Shown: positions 38,374 through 49,330, counted from the stretch's first letter. The stretch: 64,000 bases of DNA from Haliclystus octoradiatus (GCA_916610825.1 OU744447.1:37441845-37505844); one strand, 5' to 3'. Program-made: numbers and translations. Notes: generated by a model from the sequence alone, not told the origin.

Positions 38374-39198
38374 TCAAGTAAACATTGACAGCTGTTCTTC
38401 ATTTGTAATTTGAATTTTTTCATCATCGTTGGACTTCACATAAACAGCAATGTCCTTTGTCCACGTCCCTTTGATTTTCTTTTTCCTTTTTAACTGTCGA
38501 CATTCATAGAATAATTTTCCTATGTTTGGTGGCAAATCTTCTGATAGGTAAAGTCCTGTACCCTTCAATTTACTTCTTTCGCTGTACACTCTTCTCCGTG
38601 TCCAAACGTTATTAAAGTTAACCATTATGGTCGACATCTTGATTGTTTCTTTTGTTTTGATTTCACTATCATTTGTATCACTGACCTCGTTGCGCAATGT
38701 TTCACCTTCACGGTTTGACGAAGATGGCGTCTGGACTTTATCCTTTGAAATCTTTGCACGAGGGATTAGTCTCCTTGCAGAAAAATCAGAGGATTTCAAT
38801 AGAATTCCAAGTTTTTCTTTGGCAGTGGTTATTATGACCGAATCGATATCTTCATTTTCATCTACACCATCCAATCTCAGGTTTGTTAATTTCGTGGATG
38901 CTTCAGTTCTGTTGGCTGCAAATTTTAATCTTGTTATCTCCTGTTCTTGTTCATGTTGTCTCTCTTCGAGTTGGTTAATTAGTTCTTGTTGGTTGTTTGT
39001 TATCGTCTTCAACTTATTTATTTCTTCTACACATTTTTCAGTCGCCGACTTGACAATACTTTCAAACAAAAGTTTGACATCTTTTGACTGCAGCACTTCC
39101 AGCAAATCTGCTTTCGTTAGCAGAGGTGCCGAATTATCTGATAAAGATGTACAAGACGACGACGAATCCTTCGACGATGCTCTGGTGGCTATAGACAT
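38374..39198 (-). CDS. LINE ORF1: coiled-coil RNA-binding protein
   Basis: 274 residues. A coiled coil at about residues 45-95 (heptads in the run from EINKLKT to EITRLKF) is followed by NLRLDGVDE, which matches the RRM-like first strand of L1-type ORF1 proteins. Further on, VNFNNVWTRRRVYSERSKLK and GLYLSEDLPPNIGKLFYE with a basic KRKKKIKGTWTKD segment match the C-terminal domain of such proteins. Expected role: binding element RNA as a trimeric chaperone. This is inferred from the family type, not from this sequence. It begins with ATG at 39198 and ends 155 nt before ORF2. Confidence 0.78.
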   Translation of the reverse strand: MSIATRASSKDSSSSCTSLSDNSAPLLTKADLLEVLQSKDVKLLFESIVKSATEKCVEEINKLKTITNNQQELINQLEERQHEQEQEITRLKFAANRTEASTKLTNLRLDGVDENEDIDSVIITTAKEKLGILLKSSDFSARRLIPRAKISKDKVQTPSSSNREGETLRNEVSDTNDSEIKTKETIKMSTIMVNFNNVWTRRRVYSERSKLKGTGLYLSEDLPPNIGKLFYECRQLKRKKKIKGTWTKDIAVYVKSNDDEKIQITNEEQLSMFT

Positions 39199-39300
39199 AT
39201 TGATGAGAGTTAATTCACATATTTGATATTAATTATTTTCAAGATTAAAAGTCAGCAAACGGAAAAAAAAACTTGAGAGCTCAAGAAAACACGTCTGATC

Positions 39301-40280
39301 GCAACGAGACGAGACAATAATAAGACAATTTATGACCACCCAATATCCATAAGTTTTCATAGCCATCTTCGTATTTTCTTCATATTAATGGCATATAATC
39401 TCTTTCAAACTTTGTCAACAACATCAAAATATCTCAATAATTTCAATTTATTTCAATATGCTTACCATTCAAAGTTATTTTCCTTTTCAACGTTTAAACA
39501 AAATTTCAAATTTCCTGGCAATTTCACAATTGACGTATCAATATACTTTTATTTAATCCTGTTCTCTACTTTCTTTGCATACTATCTCTATATTAATAGT
39601 GTCTGTTTATAAATAAATTAATTCTATATTTGTGGTCTGTCTGCGACTTATCTACGTCTCACTGGCGAAAAGAATACAGATAATCCGTTGTCATGAATAA
39701 TTGTGTCGAGATAGCCTTGTAAAGTAACAGTACTTTCTATATCACAATGTTCAACATCGCCAATTTCATTAATTTCATTATCAGTATCATTCACACCTCC
39801 CTTTGGCAGACTGGCCTGTTGGCTCGTACGATTGTGATAGATATATAATTGTTTAATAACTCACCAGTAAGCTTTTGAATTTACATTTTCACTGTTTTTA
39901 TTCCAACAGAAACAGATATACTTATAGAGCTTTTTTATGGGCTCCCAATGAGTTCCACGGAGAATTATCTAAAGAAAACTTAGATTGATAACCGTGCTGT
40001 ATTTTGAAAAGACCGTGATCCGGGATATATTGCTATTACCACACCAACATGATCGATATGAAAAATCTCTATTCGTGCTTATACAGTTAAGTTTCACCAT
40101 TGTTGGAATCAGCATCTCCGAAATGTAATCTATGGCTGTCCAAAGAGAGTAGTTTAGTAGAAACCATCCAGCGTAGATACACCTGAAGAGTTTGAAGATT
40201 AAATAATATAAAATACGAGAGTTATACACATCGCCTAATCATCCTTCAGTTGGAAACATTAGAATCCAGGTGGGTTAAAG
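39301..40280. other. Intergenic stretch without supported genes
   Basis: AT-rich sequence between two LINE copies. Short open frames at 39388-39612 (plus) and 39969-40229 (minus) have no recognisable motif. I see no RNA gene or clear repeat. Confidence 0.45.
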
Positions 40281-40284
40281 CCGA

Positions 40285-40810
40285 TCTATCAACAAAGATA
40301 TTATAGTACATGCATTCGTCACATCACAGCTAGACTACTGCAATTCGCTTTTATATGGAATACATAAATCTGAGTATGAAAAACCTCACCGGGATTTTAA
40401 TGCTGTCGCTCGTATTATTTTATCGGTATCCAAATTGAATCATAGTACTCCTGTTTTAATGGAGCACCACTGGTTACCAGTGAAAAAAAGAATAATTTTT
40501 AAATTGGTGCTAATTGTACTCAAAGCTCTCAATGGAAAAGCACCAAATTATAAAGACCTATTGATTGAGTGGAGAATTATTTTATCATCTTGTTCATTGA
40601 GATCTAATATCAGCAATTTATTATTTATTCCTCGCACTCGTTACCAAACATATGGTGATCGAGCATTCGCTGTTGCAGGGCCTATTGTTTGGAACTCTCT
40701 CCTTGAGCACATTAGGATTGGCTCAGGATGTAGACATTTTTAAGCAATTTTTGAAAACTTCTTTATGCAAGAAATCGTTTCGTATTAAATAAAAATACAT
40801 TTTCAATCCA
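40285..40810 (+). pseudogene. LINE 3' fragment (L2-like C terminus)
   Basis: An open frame reads SQLDYCNSLLYGI, HHWLPVKKRIIFK, LKALNGKAP, FIPRTRYQTYGDRAFAVAGP and WNSL, the standard C-terminal order of L2/CR1-type reverse transcriptases. One frameshift near 40725 separates it from the final DVDIFKQFLKTSL segment. It is 5'-truncated, as is usual for LINE insertions, and on the opposite strand to the LINE at 34857-39300. Confidence 0.85.
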
Positions 40811-41052
40811 TTTACAAATATTAATTTTAATCCAAATTCATTTACATATATATGTAAATAGTTTTGAATATTCGTTGTAGAATATTTCATTTTATTCAAA
40901 TTGTGAAGCGCTTTAGAATATTTATATAGAAATTTATTTATTATTATTAGTATTATCTAATTATCGGATTCAAAATTACATCATGATTTAGTAGATCTGG
41001 CTATGGAAACCTTATCAATTAATTATGTTTACATATATGTTTATTACAATAT

Positions 41053-42060
41053 AAGTGGTCACAAACTTAAGTTAAAATCATTCAAAATACCACGCCGAAA
41101 ATTCTACGTCATATTTTTCCGTGAGTTGGTATTTGAGCCCCGATTTTTTATAACTCAACTTTTTAACATTTTAATATTTATTAAAATGTGGAAAGCAAAA
41201 CAACGCGAATTGAAGAGAAAGACGACAATCAGGGTTTTAAATACGACATATATGAACTGGAAACATTTTTCCATGCAAACAAGCCTGATATTTTATCAGA
41301 ATAAAATATCAACTCCCACCAAAAAAGTTGCAGATCGGAACGCAGAGAAACGAACGACTGTTTAACGGTCAGTGATACAATACAGTTTAAACCGATTTTG
41401 CTGTGACAAATCGTAATAGTCCAAACACACACAGGCCTCATATGATGTCTATTTTATTTCGATCAATGTTCTATAATAATGCAGATAATATCAGTGCAAT
41501 GTTAAAGGAGCAAGATTGACCGGCGACCGCTGCGAGCACAAGTTGAATTTATGCTTAGCGTAATTCAACCGTCTCGCTTTGAAACTATTGTTATACGCAG
41601 GCCTAATCTGTTATAAATTCATGTCAACAATGTACATTGTGTTATGAACAATAAACATGCACGTGACCCCAAGTGCGTAGCGCCTGCCGGTCATTTTTGC
41701 TCCTTTAATGATTGTCAGTATGAAGCTAGCTTCAATATTTTCTTCTCTGAAAGAAATATCATAAATTTGTAAACTGAATTAAACAGTATCAAATATACAC
41801 AATTATCTTCATTATGCTTTCTTTGAAAAAAATTATTTAGTTCAGATCACATTGGAGAACGTTCTTTGCAAATCACGAAACTCAATTTGTATAGCTTATT
41901 GCTATCAAAACACTACCCGTGATTATATTCCAAATTTCATCCATGTGAAACCTCAATCCCGATTTGATGATGTCACAACTGTAGATACTGAGGTTTGAAA
42001 ATGAGGTATCGAAAAGATCATTTTTTTCCGAAATAATTCCTGCCGGTCAATAATGGCCCT
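41053..42060 (+). mobile_element. Long TTAA-type MITE, copy with nested insertion
   Basis: Apart from the nested element at 41506-41704, this region aligns along its length with 45204-46030 (shared motifs TTGATGATGTCACAAC, ATTATGCTTTCTTT and AGTATCAAA). The right end reads GCCGGTCAATAATGGCCCT followed by TTAA at 42061-42064. The left end is worn and the position is approximate. No coding capacity is conserved between the two copies. Confidence 0.7.
41506..41704 (+). mobile_element. 199-bp TTAA-flanked MITE, copy 2 (nested)
   Basis: The left end AGGAGCAAGATTGACCGGC and the right end GCCGGTCATTTTTGCTCCT are inverted repeats, flanked by TTAA at 41502-41505 and 41705-41708. It has the same length as copies 1 and 3. 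It lies inside the longer related element at 41053-42060. Confidence 0.85.
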
Positions 42061-42064
42061 TTAA

Positions 42065-42607
42065 TACTAACCCATACTTAATACAAACACTCTGCAGTAC
42101 GTTATTCATACTCGGCGCCAATATGCAGAAGGACTATACGAACAGGGTCATTCCTAGTAGGGTGTATCAGTAGCGTGACACCCCCTGATGACTTGGTTAG
42201 TCGGCAAATATACGTTAAAATGTCTCCAGTCAGCAAAAGAGGAAATAAATGGCAAAGGAATATTGTGATGTTCACTTTCTGGGTGAGAAGAGAGAGAGTT
42301 CTTCGAACTCTTGTCCATTCATTCATCTCAACTCAGATCATGAATATTGGTGCTTGATCAGGACAGACGATAGAAATTTTGGGCCCGATGAGATCTTCTA
42401 AAATACATGGCCCGAAAAAATTTTTGACGCTGCGCTCGGGAGGTATTCCGATGATGACTTGACTTGAGGTCAATGTACAATTTAAATACGCATTGCAAAG
42501 ATGAGGTACCGTATGCAAGATACATACCGACTGTTTACATTGATTACGAATTTAAGAATACATCGTGTAATGTGTATACTATGTGATCATGATTAAAAAT
42601 AAATTTT
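42065..42607. other. Unclassified intergenic stretch
   Basis: It has higher GC than the surroundings between about 42100 and 42450, with open frames on both strands that overlap each other. I cannot assign it to a repeat family or gene. Confidence 0.4.
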
Positions 42608-42937
42608 GATCCTAAGAATAGATCTCGCTTTGCTCATTGGATAAACTTATATAAAATACCATTATATGACAGTGAGAACATTTTCTTTAGGCTTGAGAAT
42701 GTAAAAGAGTGCATCTCAACTTTGAAATCACCCAGGCAAGACTAACGATATCCGGTCGAAACAATAGAAAAAAGTCGATAAATGTCTACTGCTGTGACCC
42801 AGGCAAATGACGCAGGCAATGTCGCAGGCAACGACCCAGGCAATGGCGCTGGCGATTTGGTTATATGGGAGCCAGGCTATAGGAAACAACAAATAATTTG
42901 AAAATGTCAATAAAAGACCGCTAAAATAAGTCCTTTG
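42608..42937. repeat. Dispersed repeat with internal 12-bp tandem repeat
   Basis: The outer parts match 15384-15550 and 20917-21083 in array units C and D (GATCCTA, AATCTCNCTTNGCT, GAAAATGTCAAT, CGCTAAAATAAGTC). In the middle, about 42799-42850, a unit of the type CAGGCAATGTCG is repeated four times with changes. Confidence 0.6.
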
Positions 42938-43197
42938 AGTCTGTATTCCCCATGTTGCTTATTTTCCTCAGCAATCTATATAAGTCTATGTAGATATCTT
43001 AATCTTATGTATAATCCTCTCATGGACTTACTTGGACACATTTGATTGACCAGGCTATTTTTATTGACAAATTATCATTATACTAACATAAAGAAAAAGG
43101 TTAATATAAGATAAAATGTTCTACTGATATTGCAGCTGATCAAATTACTATATCAACAAACCTCTAAGAAAAAGGATATATCTCTATAATAGAATGG

Positions 43198-43203
43198 TAT
43201 AAA
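43198..43203 (+). promoter_or_regulatory. Possible TATA box of gene F
   Basis: TATAAA within GGTATAAAGTAAACGG lies 38 bases before the start codon of gene F, which would place transcription start only a few bases upstream of the ATG. A chance match in AT-rich DNA is possible. Confidence 0.3.
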
Positions 43204-43240
43204 GTAAACGGTGTGTTTTAATTGATATCAATCACGAAAT

Positions 43241-46200
43241 ATGGAAGGACATATGCTGCTAACGTTTTTGTCGAATTTTATTGCCGTTTCTGTTCTGTAC
43301 TACTTAAAAACGTGTGAAGGAGATCCAACATGTCAGCTTCCCTACCAGAAGACCGATGGTGAATATCTCGAGATAAAGAATGGAAAATTCTTCACTTCAA
43401 AAGCGTTTGAAATATATCCAAACACTTCGATTGGAATATGTTCAATGGTATTTACAACAGAAGCGAAAGCTAAATCTATGAATGTTGTTGGTGTTTATGA
43501 TAAAAAGGTAACATGTCAATTATTTGAACGTAAATTTAAGGAAGATTTTGAAGCAAAAGGAAGTTTTATTAAAAATGAGGACTCAGCATATTATGAGAAA
43601 GTTGAAAGTGAGTAACTAGCATATATACATATACGGAATGATGTATTTAAAGGGGCAAAATTGACCGGCGACCGCAGCGAGCTCAAGTTGAATTTATGCT
43701 TAGCGTAATTCAACCGTCTCGCTTTGAAACTATTGTTATGCGCGAGCCTAATTTGTTATAAATTCATGTCAACAATGAACATTGTATTATAAACAATAAA
43801 CATGCACGTGATCCTAAGTGCGAAATGCCTGCCGGTCATTTTTGCTCCTTTAATGAAAATTTAACCATACGATGTCTTTATTATTTTAATTAGTTCTTTA
43901 GTAAAGCATTTTAAGGTATACATGACATTAACATACATTTGCATAGCTGATGTCGATTGAATAGAATAGAATAGAATTGTATTTCACTCATTGAAAATTT
44001 AAATGCAGTAAAAATAGTAATGTAATTTAGACGGTGTCGCCCTACCGAAGGCACCCGTACCACTACTCTATTTCTAGATGAGTGACTTTTTTTCCTAAGA
44101 GCAATGCATTTGAACGCTCTTTGTTGATTTCAGCCGCGACACTGCAGATCAATTTCAACAGATTTCATGGTGGATAAGTCTCGATTGTCAATGCGCAACT
44201 TTGCGTCGCAGCTACCCACAATGCAATTCCCTCTGGACTATTCCTCCTGTCATCCTCAGATGGTACTCATTAGATATTTCATATAAAGTCGCGGCTGAGT
44301 TGACCTTCGGGGGATTTGAACCACAGTCGATCAGATATGATCCGATCTGAAGCTCGGTTGCTCTGCCATCTGAGATAATCCTCCTTTGCGGTAGCCTACA
44401 AGTAGACAAAATTTACATGTATATGCTTCAGTTTAAAATGATTGTTGTCTGCCCCTTAAGCAGTTCTGCTTGTTTATCGGGGGAAAAATTAGTTTACATG
44501 ATGATTTATTTATTCAATTAAATAACAAAGACATGAAAAATAGGAATAATAAAGAATATGAAAATGAAGAGAGAAATTTTTCGGTTATGATTAAACAAAA
44601 CAAACATAAACTAATATAAAGAATTAATGAGACTAATGAAATCAATCATACAATATACCGGCCGTAATTGGTACAAATCTAGCAGTCTTGCAGTCTTGTA
44701 TGTCACATGATATACCATAGCTGTCCAGTATTTGATTTTTTAGTAAATGCCAGAAGTTTGTTGAAGAAACTTTCATATAGACAAGAGGCTTCGTGTTATT
44801 CCACAGGCAAGGTAGTCTGTAATTTGGCATGTTATGCAAGAATGTGGCTGCAGCAAAAGGAATGAGAAAATATCACATTTTCTTCTCTCAAGTTTGATGT
44901 ATATATAGTTGGAGCACACATTTTTAGGAGCTTAGTCTTTTAGGTGCACGATAGAGGAAGAATGATGAAAAGCATTTTCAAATTTGGACTGCACGTATAG
45001 TCGGAGATAGCCTTCAACGTACGCTATTTTCGATCATTAAATTTTTCAAAACTCATATTATCAATCGGAATGACATGAAAGATTGCTATATGAATAGGTG
45101 AAGTCAGAATTAAGGATTATCGTATCCCATTCTCCTTGAGTCAGACAGACCCGTGATTTAGATACATACTGTATAAACTTTTGGGATACCTTTTTCTGTT
45201 TAAAGGGTCAAACAAGAACGGCAGCCTTTGTATGGAATTTTTGGAAATCTGATTTCGTAACTTTTTTATTTACGTCATGTTATTTCAATGAGTTGATGAT
45301 ATTTGAGCCGGTGATTTCTGAAACGCAACTTCCAATATTTTAACATTTTTATTTTGAATTACACAACCAAAGCAATATGAGTTGAATATAAAGATGATGA
45401 TAATCAGGATTTCAAATACAACATATGTATATGTCCTCAAGATAATCATTCCAAGCAAACAAGTCTGAAATTATATCAGAATATTTCTTTCCAAAAACAT
45501 TGCGGTTCGAAACGCAGACAAACCAACCGTCAGTAATTAAATTCATTGGAATCAATTTTGTAACAAACCATAATATCCAAACACCCAGAAATCACATATG
45601 ATGTTATTTTGTTTCGATCGAGGTTCAGAATGTCAGTGTAAATGAAATACAGAAATATAAGCCGTTGATTTGATGTTGTCAAAATGAAGCTAGATTCGAA
45701 ATGTTTCTTCTTCGCAAGAAATATCGCATTCATAGATTTGTAAACAAAAAAACAGTATCAAAAGTGCACAATTATCTACATTATGCTTTCTTTCAACAAA
45801 CTGCTTTATTCCATATTACATCTTTTGTAAACGTTCTTGGCAAATCACAAAACACTTCTTTGTAGTTTTTCTGCCATCGAAACACTCCTCGTGATATATT
45901 CCAATTATCAGATTTCATCGCTATGAAAATTCAAAATTGATTTGATGATGTCACAACGGGTGTTTGAAAATGAGGTTTTGAAAAAAATGTATTTTTTTCA
46001 AAACAATTATCGCCGGTCAATAATGCCCCTTTAAATAAAAGAAATTTGTTGAAGTGTATGTCCCGAAAATTGGGAGATTGCTTCACTAGATAGGGAAAAA
46101 TTTTCTATTCGTATATGATCTTCTTGTGTTTTTACTTTGCGCGATCAATTCTTTTTCAAAATTGCAGTCAAAGTTACGATTTTGGGTTAATTTTGTGTCT

Positions 46201-47635
46201 AACTCTTTTTCCTTCAACAGGAACCCGTTTATTTTCAACAAGAGAGTTTACACCGGAGAAACACTAAAAGTTTTACCTATTTGTCTCTAAATAAAAACAG
46301 CTCAACAAAATAACAATCCGATTTCGGAATGAAGCTTTAAATGTTCAGCTGAAGATTTAGAGCTATATTTGATCAATATTCAAGATCCAGGTAAAGAAAT
46401 ACAAGCCTCTGAAGTCAAAAGATTTTAGTTTTGTATTTTTCTCACTCAAATGCTCATCTGTTTAACACCTCTTTACGACCTTGTCTAAGCATAGTCGGCA
46501 TAGTTGAAGCGCATTAAAAATAGTCACACACGGGGTCACACACCTTCAATAACCAGCAGCGATAACCTGCTTTCCTGGAACCCGTATATTGATCAAATAC
46601 AGCTCGAAAATCTTGCACTGAACGTTGAAAACATCATTCCGAAACCAGATTGTCATTTGACTCAGTCGTTTTTTTATTTAGAGACAATAATGGAAAATAG
46701 CTGGTTCCTTTTTGGAGAAAAAAGAGTGAGACACAAAATCGTAACTTTGATTGCATTTTTGAGGGGCAAATGTTTGCCCAAAATAAAAATACAAGAATAA
46801 CATGTACTGATAGAAATGTTTTCTCTATCTAAAGAAGCAATCTTCCAATACCCGGGATATACAATTTAAGAAACACATTAGAAAGAAGGGTTTTAATTGA
46901 CGATATTTGATTGCAATAACTTCATTAACGTTACACACTCGTATATAGATGTCGTAGAAATATATTCCAAATAGATATTCTTACAAAATTTCTCACTAAA
47001 CAAATTTCAATATTATCTGTATAGTAGTACTAATGTATATATCCATTTAATAAAAAGAGAGCGGCTTCCATTTAACTTTGATATAAGTTTGAGCTTTGGG
47101 TTAGTTCTCCATGCTATTTTACATTCATCATTTATGTAATTTAAAAAAATTCTACGTTAATAAGAAACAAAATTGTATTGATTTTATTGTAGACTTCGTG
47201 AAAACAACACCATTCCCTATCAACGTTGAAGCCAAAGGTGATAAACCAGGAACTTTCACTTTCAAATTACCAACTGGATTATACAAAATTAAATTAAATC
47301 ATCTGAATGGTGGATTTATTTGCTCTCGATTTCATAAAGTAGCAATGCCATTTGGTTGTTACCATGGAAATGGTCTAAATACAAATGCAATCACACTCGT
47401 GAAAGATTTCCGTGGTGATGTAATTGCTGAAAGAAAGGACTTTAATGAATTCGAAAGTAATGGTGTGAAGGCTTCATCTTTAGCTACTTCTAGCTGCTTT
47501 CAATTGGTTCAAGGCTCATCATACTCATTCTGGTATAGTCGTGACTATACCAATAATAAAGAAGAAAAAGAGTCTGGAGAATCAACATTTGAACTGTTTT
47601 TGAAACTATGCGAAAAAAATAACAACTGCGTTTAG
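43241..47635 (+). CDS. Gene F: diverged paralog in opposite orientation
   Basis: Exon 1 is 43241-43607 and exon 2 is 47193-47635, joined as 269 residues. The donor GAAA|GTGAGT and acceptor TTGTAG|AC again give a phase-1 junction. The signal peptide covers residues 1-26 (LLTFLSNFIAVSVLYY core). The PAN-like segment shows GICSMVFTTEAKAKSMNVVG and VTCQLFERK. Exon 2 keeps GLYKIKLNHLNGGFIC, MPFGCYH, DFRGDVIAERKDF, SSYSFWYS and the terminal CEKNNNC. It is closest to gene E. The 3585-nt intron is filled with a 199-bp MITE, a LINE fragment, an 827-bp MITE and a fold-back element. It is predicted to be secreted; function unknown. Confidence 0.82.
43651..43849 (+). mobile_element. 199-bp TTAA-flanked MITE, copy 3
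   Basis: It sits 43 bases into the intron of gene F. Ends AGGGGCAAAATTGACCGGC and GCCGGTCATTTTTGCTCCT are flanked by TTAA at 43647-43650 and 43850-43853. It is the same length as copies 1 and 2 and contains CACGTG. Confidence 0.85.
44590..44950 (-). pseudogene. LINE 3' fragment in intron of gene F
   Basis: Minus-strand translation gives IPFAAATFLHNMPNYRLPC and LWN, matching the order [20 protein letters not shown] in the LINE at 35321-38218. A frameshift near 44870 separates an upstream arginine/lysine-rich piece. It is a short, old, 5'-truncated copy. Confidence 0.7.
45204..46030 (+). mobile_element. 827-bp TTAA-type MITE, uninterrupted copy
   Basis: It starts AGGGTCAAACAAGAACGGC and ends GCCGGTCAATAATGCCCCT, imperfect inverted repeats flanked by TTAA at 45200-45203 and 46031-46034. 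The termini resemble those of the 199-bp family. The body aligns with 41053-42060 minus its nested insert. No conserved ORF. Confidence 0.7.
46053..46862. mobile_element. Fold-back element with long inverted arms
   Basis: The left arm (about 46053-46310) and right arm (about 46660-46862) are imperfect reverse complements: GATTGCTTC, AAAGTTACGATTTTG, TGTCTCTAAATAAAAA and others pair in order. The roughly 350-bp spacer is unique in the window. The open frame at 46504-46800 lies across the spacer and right arm and is probably fortuitous. Confidence 0.65.
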
Positions 47636-47766
47636 AAAAGGCACTTTTATGATTGCAAACAAAACTATTTATAAATACTCAATTTGTTAAATGCAGATAA
47701 TGTTGTTTTGAAAGCTTCATATACCAGTATATGTAATTGTATAGTTATACATGATGTAGAATAGAA

Positions 47767-47882
47767 AAATAGAGTCAATAACTACCCATTTTTTCTGCTA
47801 CTCAGAGTCCCTTGCTTTACGTGATCTTCAGACAGAGTGAAACTGATCGCATAAAGCGTGAAACTGGTATTGACTCTATTTA
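47767..47882. mobile_element. Short inverted-repeat element downstream of gene F
   Basis: AATAGAGTCAATAACTACC at the left and GGTATTGACTCTATT at the right are inverted repeats around about 80 bp. The target duplication is not clear. Confidence 0.45.
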
Positions 47883-48039
47883 TTTATTTACAGCTCTGTC
47901 ATTTACTGACATTGAGCACCATCATTACATTGCGATTGGATCAATAATCAAGTAATTACTATAATAGTGATTATATAATGATAATATGAGAGAAACGGAT
48001 ATATGTGAAAGTGCTGAATGTTTGTTATAACGAAGCGAA

Positions 48040-48141
48040 TTATAGAATTGAAACAAAGATGCGGCAAATGGCTTTTCAGTTAAACGTGTGAAACTCCGAG
48101 TGGCAGAGTAGGATTTTGCCTTATTTTTTTTTCAATTCTAT
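48040..48141. mobile_element. Short inverted-repeat element
   Basis: TATAGAATTGAAA at the left end is mirrored by TTTCAATTCTATA at the right end, with a roughly 75-bp interior. It lies close to the fold-back element to its right. It could be chance in AT-rich sequence, but 13 paired bases at this spacing is suggestive. Confidence 0.4.
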
Positions 48142-48225
48142 AATGTAGAATATAGAATATAGAATATATAGTTAACGAATGGAGATAAAATTATATTAAA
48201 AATGAAACAAAGTCAAGTGTTACAG

Positions 48226-48528
48226 TGACTCTGGGTTTCGCGCTTGAGCGCCCTTCAGACGGAATTTATTCTAACGAAAAACAAAACAGTAACTCTCGTT
48301 ATATACATATGAAAAATTGTGTTAATAATTTACGCTTAGCTATATTGTATTCAATATTTATTTTGTATTTGTTTCCTTGAAGTTTAATAATAAATACATT
48401 GATTAAAATATAGTTGCTAAGCATAAATTATTAACACAATTTTTTCATACACATGTATATAATGAGAGTTACTGTTTTGTTTTTCATTAGAATAAGTTCC
48501 GCCTGAAGGGCGCACAAGCTCAAAATCA
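48226..48528. mobile_element. Fold-back element with about 140-bp arms
   Basis: The left arm runs from GAGCGCCCTTCAGACGGAA through AAAACAAAACAGTAACTCTC and TTGTGTTAATAATTTA. The right arm carries the same stretches in reverse order and complement, ending TTCCGCCTGAAGGGCGC. The spacer is about 20-40 bp, so the whole region can form one hairpin. Confidence 0.65.
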
Positions 48529-48539
48529 TGAAGGACAGC

Positions 48540-49330
48540 GTTTTAGTGGTGTAATTTATTCTGGTTTGCTGTTATTGAAAGGCGGCCATGTATTTCTGCA
48601 CTTGGATTTTATGTTTTTTCGTGTTGCAGATACAGGGATCGATCTCCGCATGTTTTGGACAAGAGATTGCTAAATATTTTAGCTTAGGACATGCAGTGTT
48701 GATAGTTTCATTTTATATTCATTATTCAATATGTTTTATTCTTTGTGTAGTCAAGTAATTTTGAAATTATGCTCTCTCGGCGTTTAATAGGATAGAGGAA
48801 GGGAAGTCGGCAAATTCTCTCTGTCGTGAAATGTGACTATGTTTCCAGTAAACTAGCGGCCCATTTTCATATTGACTATCAAAACTTATAAGATTCACAC
48901 ACATTTATATGTAACTGACTACCAACTTTGTACAGTAATGAAGCGTGACAATGAATGGGCCTATAATGACAAATAGAGCATAACAAATTTAGTGTTTAAT
49001 GTTAGACGCCTTGACAGTTCGAGAAAATAATATGCTTTTTCGTGAATTCTATCCAAGACAATCCAGGACATTGATGCATAAAAAAGTGGCGAAATAAAAC
49101 AATCCAGCAAAACAACAAGTACAAACTTGCCTTAGAAATAATTACTTCTGAACCAAGACACAAAGATAAAACGTTGATCTTTGATGATTAGCACGCGGTA
49201 AGTTTGCTAACGGTTTTGCTAAGGTTACATAAAATAATTGGATGTGAAACGAGGCTTTTCGTCATGAAAATGAGGTTTTCAATAAGACTACGGCTACGAG
49301 TAACGTCTTGTCCGGACGGCTATACACTTC
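48540..49330. other. Intergenic stretch without supported genes
   Basis: No open frame of note, no RNA gene and no clear repeat was recognised. Confidence 0.45.

Larger units (their letters stand above)
34857..39300 (-). mobile_element. LINE of the CR1/L2 superclade with two open ORFs
   Basis: ORF1 (39198-38374) and ORF2 (38218-35321) lie on the minus strand, 155 nt apart, both uninterrupted. The 3' end at about 34857-34880 carries short ATCT-type tandem repeats, as is common for CR1/L2-like elements. The 5' boundary is not exactly defined; about 39300 is an estimate from the loss of the ORF and lack of further similarity. Target-site duplications were not identified. The open frames suggest a young and possibly mobile copy. 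Confidence 0.85.

Noticed and set aside
38627-39226. Plus-strand 199-codon frame opposite LINE ORF1
   Set aside because: Antisense shadow; the minus strand carries the recognisable ORF1 domains.
46504-46800. Plus-strand 98-codon frame in the intron of gene F
   Set aside because: It lies across the spacer and arm of a fold-back element and shows no domain.
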